Origin: Hippasteria phrygiana
Taxonomy: Eukaryota; Echinodermata; Asteroidea; Valvatida; Goniasteridae
Direction: 5' to 3'
DNA: 64,000 nt
Assembly (NCBI GenBank): GCA_037893225.1
Contig: JAZGUH010000557.1
Span: 155,964-219,963, forward strand
Shown here one piece after another: positions 60,601 to 62,956 of the stretch (position 1 is the first letter of the stretch; each line of letters opens with the position of its first letter). Position numbers and translations under genes: made by a program. Under the pieces are notes generated by a model. The model did no database searches. It had not been told where the DNA came from and was given only the letters and a program-made list of their open reading frames with translations.

Positions 60601-62498
60601 TTAAGAAATTACCTTGAGTTTACATTGTAAAGCAAGCTCACTAAAAAGCTTTTCGCACTGAGGGGCTGTGTCCTTGTCCAAAAAGATCATCCCTGTAGCG
60701 TAATGGTGCGGTCCAGGAAGATTTATGCCTTGCTGCTCCCTGTGGGCAAAATTCAATTTTCAGAAAAAAAAGATAAATTGGAAAAACTGATCAAAGACTG
60801 GCTTGACCTCTCTGGACCAGACTGCTGACCAAAGACCCCGGTTGACCTTCCTTGACCAGACATGAGACTGCTGACCAAGGATATGACAAATCAACTGGTG
60901 TAACCACAGGAAAGCTCTTGATTACACTGGGTCACGGTCAAGTTTTGAACTAAAATTGAGCAGAATCATCAAAAAAAATAGTTATGCATTTCATCCCAGG
61001 AGAAGTGACCTCCCTGAAAAAAAGGAGAGGGTAGCACAATTTTCTAAAAGAAAATATTGTTTGGAGAGGAGAAAGGGAGGGTCACAACCTCTCAAAATCT
61101 GACAACAGTCAAGCTTCAGTCTATGAACACAGTTGATACTGAATTATGTATGACATATCCCCTGCCACACAATGCCCATGGGACAAAAAATTGAAAATTC
61201 CTCTTCCTAAAAAAAACATAAATTTTACTGAAACCACATCCATGCTCTTCCAAATTTTCAATTTTTTTTTTTTTTTCTGAACGTTTTCAAGGAATATCAT
61301 ACCCTGTAATGAAAAAAAAATGAGCCCTAATACATGTACTGTAAATAGAAATGGCTTTTTATATTGCATTACTAGTTGTCCTGCCTCAGTTCAGAAAATA
61401 AACAATATGTACAGTATATATTCAATAACGAAACTATGTTGATTTTTCATTGTGTCCAAAACCTAATTACTTTGGGAATCCTAGAAACTTAATAATTCAC
61501 CCTTACAAAAATTCCCATGCAAAAAAAAAACATGGGAATTGCATGGTGAATTGGACACCATGGGAATCCCATGGGAGGTTTTTGTTTTACAAAAATCTCC
61601 CATGCAAAACCCCATAGGAATTGCATAGTAAATTGGACACCATGGGAATCCCATGGAAGGTTTTTGTTTTACAAAAATCTCCAATGCAAAACCCCACGGG
61701 AATTGCATGGTGAATTGGACACCATGGGAATCCCATGGGATGCTTTTGTTTTACAAAAATCTCCCATGCAAAACCCCATGGGAATTGCATGGTGAATTGG
61801 ACACCATGGGAATCCCATGTGAGGATTTTGTAAGGGCAATTTTAAAATAATTTTCTTTGGAATGCCACGCCCTCAATTCACGGGCACAGCAAATTTAAAG
61901 AAGAGTTTGAGCCATGTTTAACACACACAACAAATCAGAAACAATCCAAGTTGGGAGAATTTGTGGTCGGAACACCAACCTCAAAACGCGGGCGTATAGT
62001 TGATGAGGAATAGCCGTCATGACTCCAGCACCATCGCCCGTGTCGTTGTCCCCACTGCATGCCCCACGATGCTTCATACGACACAACATAATGGACGCAT
62101 CATCTAGAATCTGATACAAAAAACCAAGACAACGACCCACTCAGAAAGCCGTCAAGAAATTGTATTCTAAGGATCACTTGGCAGCCATGTCCACAAAGTT
62201 TAAAAGCTTATGAGCTTCCCACAGAAGTACCCAATATAAGCACTTTACAAAACTATGCAGAGTTCTGTCAAAATGGATCTGCGATGAAGTTCAATTTGCA
62301 CTATTTTAATCAATCTTGGAAAATAGAATCTTTAAACTCCCCAATTATCATTATTATTATTATTTATTTGGCATAAAATAATAACACAGAACAATTACCA
62401 CAAAATACAAAATCTAGGGACACAGTCAGAGGCATATGCCTACAAAGAGTTTACCTGTAAAAAATCTGTGACCCGAAGGCCTTCATCAATTCCAATAC
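7454..62498 (-). CDS. Glutamate synthase (NADH-type GOGAT), 36 coding segments, 5' end incomplete
   Basis: This is a fused large-plus-small-subunit glutamate synthase. The family converts glutamine and 2-oxoglutarate into two glutamates using NAD(P)H. Spliced in order, the segments give about 2,072 residues (6,221 nt including the stop). Known fused enzymes are about 2,100-2,200 residues, so only the extreme N-terminus is missing. Every border has AG before the exon and GT after it, and the phases agree throughout. Order of domains in the in-window protein: type II glutamine amidotransferase (about 1-400), central domain (about 430-760), FMN/3Fe-4S synthase domain (about 780-1,240), GXGXG helix (about 1,250-1,420), linker (about 1,475-1,560), then GltD-like Fe-S/FAD/NAD part (about 1,560-2,072). 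Fusion to GltD indicates pyridine nucleotide rather than ferredoxin as donor. NADH over NADPH is inference. Vertebrates lack this gene; many invertebrates have it. The introns hold nearly all the repeats in the window. Confidence 0.96.
8099..8240. mobile_element. Short foldback element
   Basis: Roughly 34-bp inverted arms (8,099-8,132 and 8,205-8,240), containing GACTTCAGGCGCAAAA and its complement. About 70 bp lies between them. Confidence 0.75.
8512..8538. repeat. Poly-C run (27 nt)
   Basis: An uninterrupted C run in the last intron of the GOGAT gene. It reads as G27 in the pre-mRNA. Confidence 0.95.
8668..8938 (-). CDS. GOGAT segment 35
   Basis: Starts [20 protein letters not shown], then [14 protein letters not shown] and SVPRVYAAG plus one base at gtaaga ('D-V-LAMGF-GPE', 'VFAAGD'). 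Confidence 0.98.
9052..9081. repeat. Poly-G run (9,052-9,081)
   Basis: 17 G, one A, then 12 G, in the intron between segments 34 and 35. Confidence 0.95.
9150..9354 (+). mobile_element. Fragment of long TTAA-type repeat family
   Basis: Shares 'CTATATTGTTCTTGAATG', 'CTCCAAGTGCGATAAATAGG' and 'GGACACAAGGGG' with 21,802-22,100 and 58,864-59,258. Its left end is missing. Confidence 0.7.
9411..9578 (-). CDS. GOGAT segment 34
   Basis: 56 codons, phase 0. It contains [20 protein letters not shown], then [12 protein letters not shown] ('E-LP-PP--R---NPWP-WP-----YGH-E'). It ends DILSE|gtacgt. Confidence 0.97.
9801..9964 (-). CDS. GOGAT segment 33, NAD-binding
   Basis: Joins as [14 protein letters not shown] ('R-L-GIH-AM-FL') and carries [20 protein letters not shown], the nucleotide-binding GGGDTG motif of GltD. 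It ends in phase 0 at gtaggt. Confidence 0.98.
10199..10638. mobile_element. hAT-like MITE (TAGGGCTG ends)
   Basis: Ends are TAGGGCTGTCC and GGACAGCCCTA. It is flanked by imperfect 8-bp repeats (CATCCCAG/CATCCCCA). The interior is rich in GAATATTCGAATA motifs, as in the copy at 26,575. Confidence 0.8.
10805..10964 (-). CDS. GOGAT segment 32
   Basis: Reads [20 protein letters not shown] and [18 protein letters not shown] ('R-----EG--F---' and 'A-G---PRDL---G' in the family). It ends in phase 1 at gtgaga. Confidence 0.97.
11086..11107. repeat. Poly-G run (22 nt)
   Basis: An uninterrupted G run in the intron between segments 31 and 32. A second run (14 C) is at 11,268-11,281. Confidence 0.95.
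11693..11904 (+). mobile_element. CAGAG-family hAT-like MITE, complete
   Basis: Left end CAGAGTTGTACTCGAGTC; right end is the complement with one change (CTATG). Perfect 8-bp target duplication GGATTCAC at 11,685-11,692 and 11,905-11,912. It lies 36 bp downstream of GOGAT segment 31 in transcript sense. Confidence 0.92.
11941..12216 (-). CDS. GOGAT segment 31, FAD-binding
   Basis: 92 codons, phase 0. It completes [17 protein letters not shown] and then has [20 protein letters not shown] (FAD Rossmann GxGxxG), then [14 protein letters not shown]. It ends in phase 0 at gtatgt. Confidence 0.98.
12480..12604 (-). mobile_element. Fragment of TTAA-type MITE family
   Basis: Reads on the minus strand from TTAA at 12,601-12,604 through 'GACGACAGCCGTAGCCGCGG'. 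It is the same head as at 21,802 and 58,864. Its far end is unclear. Confidence 0.65.
12700..13060 (+). repeat. Degenerate tRNA-derived repeat
   Basis: Contains a B-box-like GGTTCGAATCCC at about 12,716, followed downstream by 'GGTCCTTCACTGCGTGGGTT' and 'TTTTCCTCCAACACC'. It looks like a SINE remnant. The family assignment is uncertain. Confidence 0.4.
13088..13236 (+). mobile_element. TTAA-bounded (piggyBac-like) MITE
   Basis: TTAACCCTCC... at the left and ...GGAGGAGGGTTAA at the right. CCCT termini inside a TTAA target are the piggyBac signature. A second copy in opposite orientation is at 18,718-18,867. Confidence 0.85.
13307..13484 (-). CDS. GOGAT segment 30, 4Fe-4S region
   Basis: Reads [20 protein letters not shown] and IPSWNDLV, and ends GRCCPAPCE|gtatgg. 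The Cys pattern is that of the GltD/dihydropyrimidine dehydrogenase Fe-S domain. An extra Cys precedes the usual one in 'R-CPAPCE'. Confidence 0.98.
13746..13819 (+). repeat. tRNA-like copy of a dispersed repeat
   Basis: A-box TAGCTCAGTTGGTAGAGC and B-box GGTTCAAATCC, ending CTGCCA. The acceptor stem has mismatches and the anticodon loop lacks the normal T33. With four relatives in the window, it is best read as a tRNA-derived repeat rather than a working tRNA gene. Confidence 0.7.
14023..14145 (-). CDS. GOGAT segment 29, GltD-like start
   Basis: Joins as [23 protein letters not shown], then DWDEIYNH ('GF--Y-R----YR----R--DW-E' in the family). It ends in phase 2 (GCA AG|gtaagt). Confidence 0.96.
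14353..14597. mobile_element. Tc1-like MITE (TACAGTTATGCCC ends)
   Basis: Left TACAGTTATGCCCCAAGCCC; right ends TTTTGGGCATAACTGTA. TA-bounded, about 245 bp, no coding capacity, in the GOGAT intron between segments 28 and 29. Confidence 0.85.
14780..15045 (-). CDS. GOGAT segment 28, inter-subunit linker
   Basis: Starts [20 protein letters not shown] and ends ILDKTR. In between is a roughly 60-residue hydrophilic stretch rich in Glu, Gln and Asn, with no fold I recognise. It joins the GltB-like and GltD-like parts, which are separate proteins in bacteria. Confidence 0.94.
15195..15330. repeat. Dispersed repeat, copy 1
   Basis: 'TTTTCCTGGGCCCAGATCTAA' to 'GGTGAGGCCAACTCACC' matches 32,455-32,580 in the same orientation. 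About 130 bp, nature unknown. Confidence 0.6.
16100..16265 (+). repeat. tRNA-derived SINE-like repeat
   Basis: A-box-like GGTGGTCGAGGGGTAAAG and B-box GGTTCGAGTCCC within about 70 bp, followed by an unrelated tail ('GCTCTCGGAAAGCACTGAGC'). Typical SINE layout. The family is not recognised. Confidence 0.6.
16391..16568 (-). CDS. GOGAT segment 27
   Basis: Joins as [21 protein letters not shown], then [14 protein letters not shown]|gtaaat ('N---V-L--' and 'L-NW-----F-KV-P' in the family). It is short and less conserved; phase and flanking matches support it. Confidence 0.92.
17150..17480. mobile_element. Long-armed foldback element
   Basis: Arms of about 109 and 120 bp (17,150-17,258; 17,360-17,480), starting TGCGAGTTAAATTTGAATAA and containing GATTCGGGGCAAG and its complement. 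The right arm has a roughly 20-bp insertion. Non-coding. Confidence 0.85.
17854..17969 (-). CDS. GOGAT segment 26, GXGXG domain end
   Basis: Reads [20 protein letters not shown] and [17 protein letters not shown] ended it at AA|gtatgt because that donor restores phase with segment 27. The open frame runs on without homology to 17,769. Confidence 0.94.
18486..18671 (-). CDS. GOGAT segment 25, GXGXG domain
   Basis: 62 codons, phase 0. It reads [34 protein letters not shown] and [15 protein letters not shown]|gtatgt, all canonical for the beta-helix. Confidence 0.98.
18718..18867 (-). mobile_element. TTAA-bounded (piggyBac-like) MITE, second copy
   Basis: The same element as 13,088-13,236 in opposite orientation. 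The left end is TTAACCCTCC and the right end has decayed to GGAGAATTAA. Confidence 0.85.
19400..19538 (-). CDS. GOGAT segment 24, GXGXG domain
   Basis: Joins as [21 protein letters not shown], then [20 protein letters not shown] and NDYVGK|gtaaca ('[25 protein letters not shown]' in the family). Confidence 0.97.
19833..19852. repeat. Poly-C run (20 nt)
   Basis: An uninterrupted C run followed by an A run, in the intron between segments 23 and 24. A short AACC tandem lies just before, at about 19,728-19,752. Confidence 0.9.
20082..20206 (-). CDS. GOGAT segment 23, start of GXGXG domain
   Basis: Reads [20 protein letters not shown] and [18 protein letters not shown] ('I-N--R--G--LS' in the family). 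It ends in phase 2 at gtaagt. Confidence 0.94.
20365..20525 (-). repeat. SINE fragment (same family as 32,600-32,990)
   Basis: The minus strand reads 'AAATGGGTACCTGTGAAGG', 'AGCCCATGTGCGCTTAACTT' and 'GATTAATGGGCCCGATGA', as in the long copy. The head and tail are missing. Confidence 0.75.
20832..21113 (-). CDS. GOGAT segment 22, synthase domain
   Basis: 94 codons, phase 0. It continues [24 protein letters not shown] and contains [20 protein letters not shown], then RTDRL, matching the family exactly in order. Confidence 0.98.
21242..21475 (+). mobile_element. CAGAG-family hAT-like MITE, complete
   Basis: Perfect 8-bp target duplication CATGTTGA at 21,234-21,241 and 21,476-21,483. Near the right end GCAGGGACTT is repeated three times in tandem, absent from the copy at 22,820. 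Confidence 0.93.
21802..22100 (+). mobile_element. TTAA-type repeat, right end lost
   Basis: Starts TTAACCTCTTGACTACGGAC, follows the 58,864 copy, and ends near 'GGACACAAGGGG' without TTAA. It lies just upstream of segment 21's donor side. Confidence 0.7.
22174..22307 (-). CDS. GOGAT segment 21, 3Fe-4S cluster
   Basis: Joins as [22 protein letters not shown] and contains [19 protein letters not shown]. The three Cys (C-X5-C-X4-C) are the 3Fe-4S ligands known from GltS. It ends in phase 0 at gtcaga. Confidence 0.98.
22447..22627 (-). CDS. GOGAT segment 20, FMN domain
   Basis: Starts [20 protein letters not shown] and ends VQTDGQLRT plus one base. 'I-G-DGGTGA-----K-AG-PWE-GLAE-HQ-L' is the family phosphate-binding region. 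Confidence 0.98.
22820..23023 (+). mobile_element. CAGAG-family hAT-like MITE, complete
   Basis: Left CAGAGCTGTAGTCGAGTC; right GACTCGAATACAACTCTG. Perfect 8-bp target duplication CTTTCAGG at 22,812-22,819 and 23,024-23,031. 204 bp, non-coding. Confidence 0.94.
23452..23652 (-). CDS. GOGAT segment 19, FMN domain
   Basis: 67 codons, phase 0. It reads [40 protein letters not shown] and [18 protein letters not shown]|gtaaga ('[19 protein letters not shown]', 'VKLVSE-GVG' in the family). Confidence 0.98.
23843..24056 (-). CDS. GOGAT segment 18, FMN domain
   Basis: Joins as [15 protein letters not shown], then [20 protein letters not shown] and [16 protein letters not shown]|gtacgt. These are the diagnostic GltS motifs around FMN and 2-oxoglutarate. 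Confidence 0.98.
24330..24796 (-). repeat. Inverted repeat arm (left), contains tRNA-like sequence
   Basis: A roughly 470-bp repeat whose other copy, in opposite orientation, is 25,698-26,196. A tRNA-like segment on the minus strand (24,383-24,456) lies near one end. GOGAT segment 17 lies between the arms. Confidence 0.88.
25061..25233 (-). CDS. GOGAT segment 17, FMN domain
   Basis: Starts [14 protein letters not shown] in phase 0 and carries [17 protein letters not shown], the classic 'F-TGAMS-GSIS-E-H' of the FMN barrel. It ends in phase 2 in NK. This exon sits between two inverted copies of a ~480-bp repeat. Confidence 0.97.
25698..26196 (+). repeat. Inverted repeat arm (right), contains tRNA-like sequence
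   Basis: Begins GAGTGATAACCTGCC and ends at GGTCAGTTTCCCTTG, complementary to the left arm over most of its length. A tRNA-like segment lies at 26,068-26,141 on the plus strand. Confidence 0.88.
26278..26475 (-). CDS. GOGAT segment 16, synthase domain start
   Basis: 66 codons, phase 0. It contains [20 protein letters not shown] ('G-Y-WR-GGE-H--NP' in the family) and ends KYRESQEAM|gtaagt. Confidence 0.95.
26575..27104. mobile_element. hAT-like MITE next to GOGAT splice donor
   Basis: Ends TAAGGGC and CAGCCCTA. Perfect 8-bp target duplication AAAGTCAT at 26,567-26,574 and 27,105-27,112. It has the same GAATATTCGAATA-rich interior as 10,199-10,638. It fills 530 of the 643 bp of the intron between segments 15 and 16. 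Confidence 0.92.
27119..27229 (-). CDS. GOGAT segment 15
   Basis: 37 codons, phase 0. It starts [20 protein letters not shown] (family 'GAQIFEA-GL---V---F') and ends VLAEE|gtatgt. A hAT-like MITE target duplication begins only 6 bases into the intron. Confidence 0.96.
27334..27972. mobile_element. Foldback element (CCTGCAGCCGATTTC ends)
   Basis: The left CCTGCAGCCGATTTCACGAA is exactly complemented at the right end (27,952-27,972). The inner parts of both arms are rich in short palindromes such as TTGCGCAA and CTTACGC. Non-coding. Confidence 0.8.
28121..28315. mobile_element. TA-bounded foldback MITE
   Basis: TAGCCCCG... and ...CGGGGCTA with about 50-bp inverted arms sharing AAAGCGAGGCTCTCAGTGCT. 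Total about 195 bp. Confidence 0.85.
28580..30877 (+). mobile_element. Tc1/IS630-type DNA transposon with intact ends
   Basis: Terminal inverted repeats are 38 bp with one mismatch (28,580-28,617 and 30,840-30,877), starting TAGGTTTTCCCGGCCAATT. The outer TA pairs (28,578-28,579 and 30,878-30,879) fit the TA target duplication of the superfamily. Inside both ends lie many degenerate copies of ATTCAATTTCRTT, pointing inward in inverted orientation (28,628-28,860 left; 30,535-30,850 right). The transposase reads on the plus strand. The element sits in the GOGAT intron between segments 14 and 15, antisense to the host gene. Confidence 0.93.
28981..30072 (+). pseudogene. DDE transposase, one in-frame amber stop
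   Basis: 362 sense codons with a single TAG at 29,767-29,769; the frame continues unchanged to TAA at 30,070. The N-terminus (about residues 10-120) is helix-turn-helix-like, with '[20 protein letters not shown]'. The catalytic core follows: FIDETGYN (first Asp), [10 protein letters not shown] (second Asp), then [16 protein letters not shown] (Glu), with 33 positions between the second Asp and the Glu, counting the stop position. This is the Tc1/mariner/IS630 fold. The usual Pro-Ile before Glu is Met-Thr here. ATG at 28,981 fits the domain start. With one stop and clean ends, it looks recently inactivated, or it depends on readthrough. Confidence 0.9.
31032..31353 (-). CDS. GOGAT segment 14, central domain end
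   Basis: The largest coding segment (322 nt). It reads [16 protein letters not shown], then [20 protein letters not shown] and GADAICPYL, then [14 protein letters not shown]|gtacag: the family's 'H-H--RTG-R--A-L---GE----H' and 'KMGIS---SY' blocks. The following 3.8-kb intron contains the Tc1-type transposon. Confidence 0.97.
31407..31479 (-). repeat. tRNA-like copy of dispersed repeat
   Basis: The minus strand reads GCAAGATAGCTCAGTTGGTA...GGTTCAAGTCC. It shares flanking sequence ('ACAATTTGGGAGACTGCCAAC') with the copies at 13,746 and 24,383, so whole repeats were copied, not just the tRNA part. Confidence 0.7.
31871..31885. repeat. Poly-C run (15 nt)
   Basis: An uninterrupted C run in the intron between segments 13 and 14. 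Confidence 0.9.
32083..32243 (-). CDS. GOGAT segment 13, central domain
   Basis: Starts [17 protein letters not shown] in phase 0 and ends in phase 2 with [15 protein letters not shown] ('ILSDR----E---IP' in the family). Confidence 0.94.
32598..32990 (+). repeat. tRNA-derived SINE, near full length
   Basis: The head has A-box-like GTGGCTTAGTGT and B-box GGTTCGAGAC. The body contains TGAGCAAGGCACTTTG and GATTAATGGGCCCGATGA. The tail has three 23-bp units (GCTTTGATCTTGCTAAAA) and ends in (ATT)n. Such GAGCAAGGCACTT SINEs are common in marine animals. Fragments lie at 5,640-5,690, 20,365-20,525 and, for a similar ATT-type tail, 42,890-42,961. Confidence 0.8.
33033..33167 (-). CDS. GOGAT segment 12, central domain
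   Basis: 45 codons, phase 0. It reads [20 protein letters not shown] and ends ATTFRGWK|gtgagt. 'G---NLL--' is the family equivalent of the first part. Confidence 0.94.
33750..33966. mobile_element. TTAA-bounded MITE
   Basis: TTAACCCCTTG at the left and CAAGGGGTTTAA at the right, 217 bp. It shares 'TGTGCAGCCAAGCATAA' and 'AATGGATTGA' with 36,523-36,687. Confidence 0.82.
34068..34218 (-). CDS. GOGAT segment 11, central domain
   Basis: First base completes Lys, then [20 protein letters not shown] and [20 protein letters not shown], both strong central-domain motifs. It ends in phase 0 at gtatgt. Confidence 0.97.
35290..35567 (-). CDS. GOGAT segment 10, glutaminase/central junction
   Basis: Starts [18 protein letters not shown] ('KGRL-PG-ML-VDT' in the family). 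It ends in phase 2 after MLIVPIVKN (donor gtaagaaa), just before the 'KEPLGSMG' block of the central domain. Confidence 0.96.
35947..36144. mobile_element. Foldback element with internal 20-bp repeats
   Basis: About 45-bp inverted arms containing CTGGTGGCAGCAGACATA. Between them, at 36,001-36,080, are four tandem 20-bp units of the form GTTCTGAGCATGCGCACGTA. Confidence 0.85.
36302..36456 (-). CDS. GOGAT segment 9, glutaminase domain end
   Basis: Starts by completing Ala, then [19 protein letters not shown], followed by [11 protein letters not shown], the family signature '[13 protein letters not shown]'. It ends DVAQK|gtaaac in phase 0. Confidence 0.97.
36523..36687. mobile_element. TTAA-bounded MITE
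   Basis: TTAATGGGG... at the left and ...CAAGAGGTTAA at the right. The interior matches 33,750-33,966 and the 58,864 family in part. Confidence 0.7.
36780..36891 (-). CDS. GOGAT segment 8, glutaminase domain
   Basis: Starts [14 protein letters not shown] in phase 0 and ends MEPWDGP plus one base (|gtagga). 'MEPWDGPA' continues correctly into segment 9. Confidence 0.96.
37057..37626. repeat. 15-bp minisatellite, about 38 units
   Basis: Tandem AAACCAAAGAACCTC/T. Units around 37,250-37,316 are expanded by two A. It lies in the intron between segments 7 and 8. The long repetitive frames (VLWFE)n follow from the 15-bp period, not from a protein. Confidence 0.97.
38237..38441 (-). CDS. GOGAT segment 7, glutaminase domain
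   Basis: First base completes Arg. It reads [14 protein letters not shown]; the Asn-Gly pair of 'HNGEIN' forms the oxyanion region of type II amidotransferases. It ends RTLPE|gtatgc in phase 0. Confidence 0.97.
38905..38917. repeat. Poly-G run (13 nt)
   Basis: Preceded by a further G-rich stretch (GGTGGGGGAGGGA), in the intron between segments 6 and 7. Confidence 0.9.
39460..39611. repeat. Near-perfect 53-bp hairpin
   Basis: The outer 30 bp (39,460-39,489 with 39,582-39,611) are perfectly complementary, and an inner 23 bp (39,492-39,514 with 39,538-39,560) are too. There is a one-sided bulge of about 20 nt in the right arm and a 23-nt loop. It starts 56 bp beyond the segment 6 donor in the pre-mRNA. 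Confidence 0.93.
39667..39803 (-). CDS. GOGAT segment 6, glutaminase domain
   Basis: Starts in phase 0 with [15 protein letters not shown], completing 'VYKGML'. It carries [19 protein letters not shown], one of the most conserved GltS motifs (substrate-binding Arg), and ends in phase 2 (ATG AG|gtttgt). Confidence 0.97.
39804..44300. other. Unique-looking part of the 18.9-kb intron
   Basis: AT-rich intron sequence with no supportable gene. It includes one TTAA-bounded MITE (41,674-41,880) and a SINE tail ending in (ATT)n at 42,890-42,961. Confidence 0.6.
41674..41880. mobile_element. TTAA-bounded MITE
   Basis: TTAACCCCTTGCGTACGGAT at the left and CATGGGGTTAA at the right, 207 bp. The interior is CpG- and GCC-rich (GCCGCCGCCGCC). 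Confidence 0.8.
44321..44548. repeat. Three tandem hairpin-plus-oligo-T units
   Basis: Each unit is a 30-nt hairpin (44,321-44,350; 44,396-44,425; 44,468-44,497) of the type GGCTGTTTCGGAAA / TTTCCGAAACAGCC. It is followed by CTTGTTTTCGTTAAGA and a T-rich run of 25-35 nt. Unit length is 72-75 bp. This is the left edge of the large satellite. Confidence 0.93.
44550..50935. repeat. Complex satellite with TGACGTCA palindromes, left part
   Basis: Units of about 285 bp (for example starting 44,716, 45,001 and 45,287) carry 'ATATATCTAGCGAACAAAAC', 'GGTATGTCTCAAAGATATGC' and a TGACGTCATGATGACGTCAT block. From 48,240 on, shorter units of about 130 bp carry 'TGACGTCATCTTAAAGGGG' and 'TCCGATTAAGTTGAAA'. 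No gene is supportable inside. About 51 perfect TGACGTCA octamers by hand count. Confidence 0.95.
51091..52985. repeat. 957-bp tandem duplication inside the satellite
   Basis: 51,091-52,035 and 52,042-52,985 are nearly identical with an offset of 957 bp. They do not share the TGACGTCA units. Each copy holds a 94-codon frame starting at TTG, with amino-acid changes at about 7 positions; no protein family is recognised and coding is unlikely. Confidence 0.9.
52990..55530. repeat. Complex satellite with TGACGTCA palindromes, right part
   Basis: The same unit types as the left part. 54,015-55,530 is a second copy of 47,236-49,220 with internal deletions. About 16 more perfect TGACGTCA octamers. 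It ends with the same 'CGAAACAGCCCTGTGTTTGT' edge seen at 45,652, 47,195 and 49,160. Confidence 0.95.
56123..56152 (+). repeat. Left inverted repeat around the telomeric array
   Basis: 30 bp containing ATATCGCTGCACATGCGCAAT-type sequence (ATCGCTGCACATGCGCAAT exactly), complementary to 56,647-56,676 at 29 of 30 positions. Confidence 0.9.
56267..56544 (+). repeat. Interstitial telomeric repeat (TTAGGG)n, about 46 units
   Basis: An uninterrupted perfect TTAGGG array of about 278 bp in the 18.9-kb intron. TTAGGG is the ancestral animal telomere repeat. No degenerate units were seen, which implies recent origin or homogenisation. Confidence 0.98.
56647..56676 (-). repeat. Right inverted repeat around the telomeric array
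   Basis: Complement of 56,123-56,152 with one mismatch. The pair encloses the telomeric array. Confidence 0.9.
57624..57662. repeat. (AT)n microsatellite
   Basis: About 19 uninterrupted AT units in the 18.9-kb intron. Confidence 0.95.
58204..58277 (+). repeat. tRNA-like copy, best preserved
   Basis: GGCAAGATAGCTCAGTTGGT...ATCCCGCTCCTGCCA. The acceptor stem pairs at 6 of 7 positions, but the B-box is altered (GGTTGGAATCC) and position 33 of the anticodon loop is C. More likely a tRNA-derived repeat than a functional tRNA. Confidence 0.65.
58700..58795 (-). CDS. GOGAT segment 5, glutaminase domain
   Basis: 32 codons, phase 0 at both ends. It reads [13 protein letters not shown] and ends [14 protein letters not shown]|gtaaat, the family's 'Y--SLS--T-VYKG' block. 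The following intron is the longest in the gene (18,896 bp). Confidence 0.93.
58864..59258 (+). mobile_element. TTAA-bounded repeat, longest copy
   Basis: TTAACCTCTTGAATACAGAC at the left and GACAAGGGGTTTAA at the right, 395 bp. Relatives lie at 9,150, 12,480 and 21,802. Non-coding. Confidence 0.85.
59507..59883. mobile_element. Foldback MITE next to segment 4
   Basis: ATAAGCCTTTTCGCAA at the left and its complement at the right, about 375 bp. The right end is 40 bp from the segment 4 donor. Confidence 0.8.
59924..60049 (-). CDS. GOGAT segment 4, glutaminase domain
   Basis: 42 codons, phase 0 at both ends. It starts [15 protein letters not shown], the family's 'LGWR-VP-D' block, and ends LNRQ|gtacaag. 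A poly-G run lies directly upstream of the acceptor at 60,052-60,065. Confidence 0.93.
60052..60591. repeat. Three poly-G runs in one intron
   Basis: Runs at 60,052-60,065 (14 G), 60,123-60,134 (12 G) and 60,576-60,591 (16 G). The first lies 2 bp beyond the segment 4 acceptor, so it forms a poly-C tract right before the splice AG in the pre-mRNA. Confidence 0.93.
60613..60739 (-). CDS. GOGAT segment 3, glutaminase domain
   Basis: cccacag| acceptor and CTCAAG|gtaatt donor. The first base completes an Arg codon. It reads [20 protein letters not shown], matching the family block that ends in 'YA-G--F'. Confidence 0.88.
61505..61833. repeat. 82-bp tandem repeat, about 4 units
   Basis: GGACACCATGGGAATCCCAT recurs at 61,553, 61,635, 61,717 and 61,799, exactly 82 bp apart. 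Each unit has several CCATGG/CATG palindromes, so both strands fold strongly. It lies in the intron between segments 2 and 3. Confidence 0.95.
61980..62110 (-). CDS. GOGAT segment 2, glutaminase domain
   Basis: Phase 0 start (ATT CTA GAT GAT) and phase 2 end (TTG AG|gttggt). It encodes MKHRGAC followed by [14 protein letters not shown], the hallmark of the GltS type II amidotransferase near its N-terminus. Confidence 0.93.
62455..62498 (-). CDS. GOGAT segment 1 (tentative), after the catalytic cysteine
   Basis: Read from an acceptor ...cagag| with two bases completing a Gly codon, it gives [15 protein letters not shown] and ends CAG|gtaaac in phase 0. The family has C-G-V-G-F followed by 16 residues before the D-A of segment 2, and the spacing here is the same. 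The Cys codon would therefore end the previous exon, which I could not find up to 64,000. Two other AGs lie within 6 bases, so the exact acceptor is uncertain. Confidence 0.5.
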
Positions 62499-62499
62499 C

Positions 62500-62940
62500 T
62501 CTGACTACACAAAAAGATATAAATATCCAAATTATATAAAAGTCTATAAAAATATTCTCATATTAAACATCATCTATGTTTAAACATTGAAAGCTACTGT
62601 TCACTAACAAATAGATTAAAAATGAAAGAAAGAAAACATTCAAAAACAAAAAGTTACTTTCTTAAGGTTGAAAATTGATGCTTTCAGTTTCAGTGGTAAG
62701 CTAATGAATGGCAGCCATGTTGTTTTTGTGTTTATTGGGAGGGGGCGTAATCATACATGCAGACTATGTGTTACGATTTTGAGTCAATGTGATGGAACTT
62801 TTTGTTTCAGGGCCTTGGTTAACCGATTGTTCATTTTGGTTGAACTTCTTGTTCTTTACACGATGAAGTGCTTTTTAAATTTTGAAAATAGCAAGAAAGA
62901 AAGAACCGGTGTGTGCAGGCAAAATTCAAGGAATGATCAG
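62500..62940. other. Upstream intron, no feature seen
   Basis: I searched the minus strand for an exon ending TGC/TGT-G|gt that would supply the catalytic Cys and found none. No repeat is recognised here. Confidence 0.5.
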
Positions 62941-62956
62941 TTTATCTTATTTTTTT

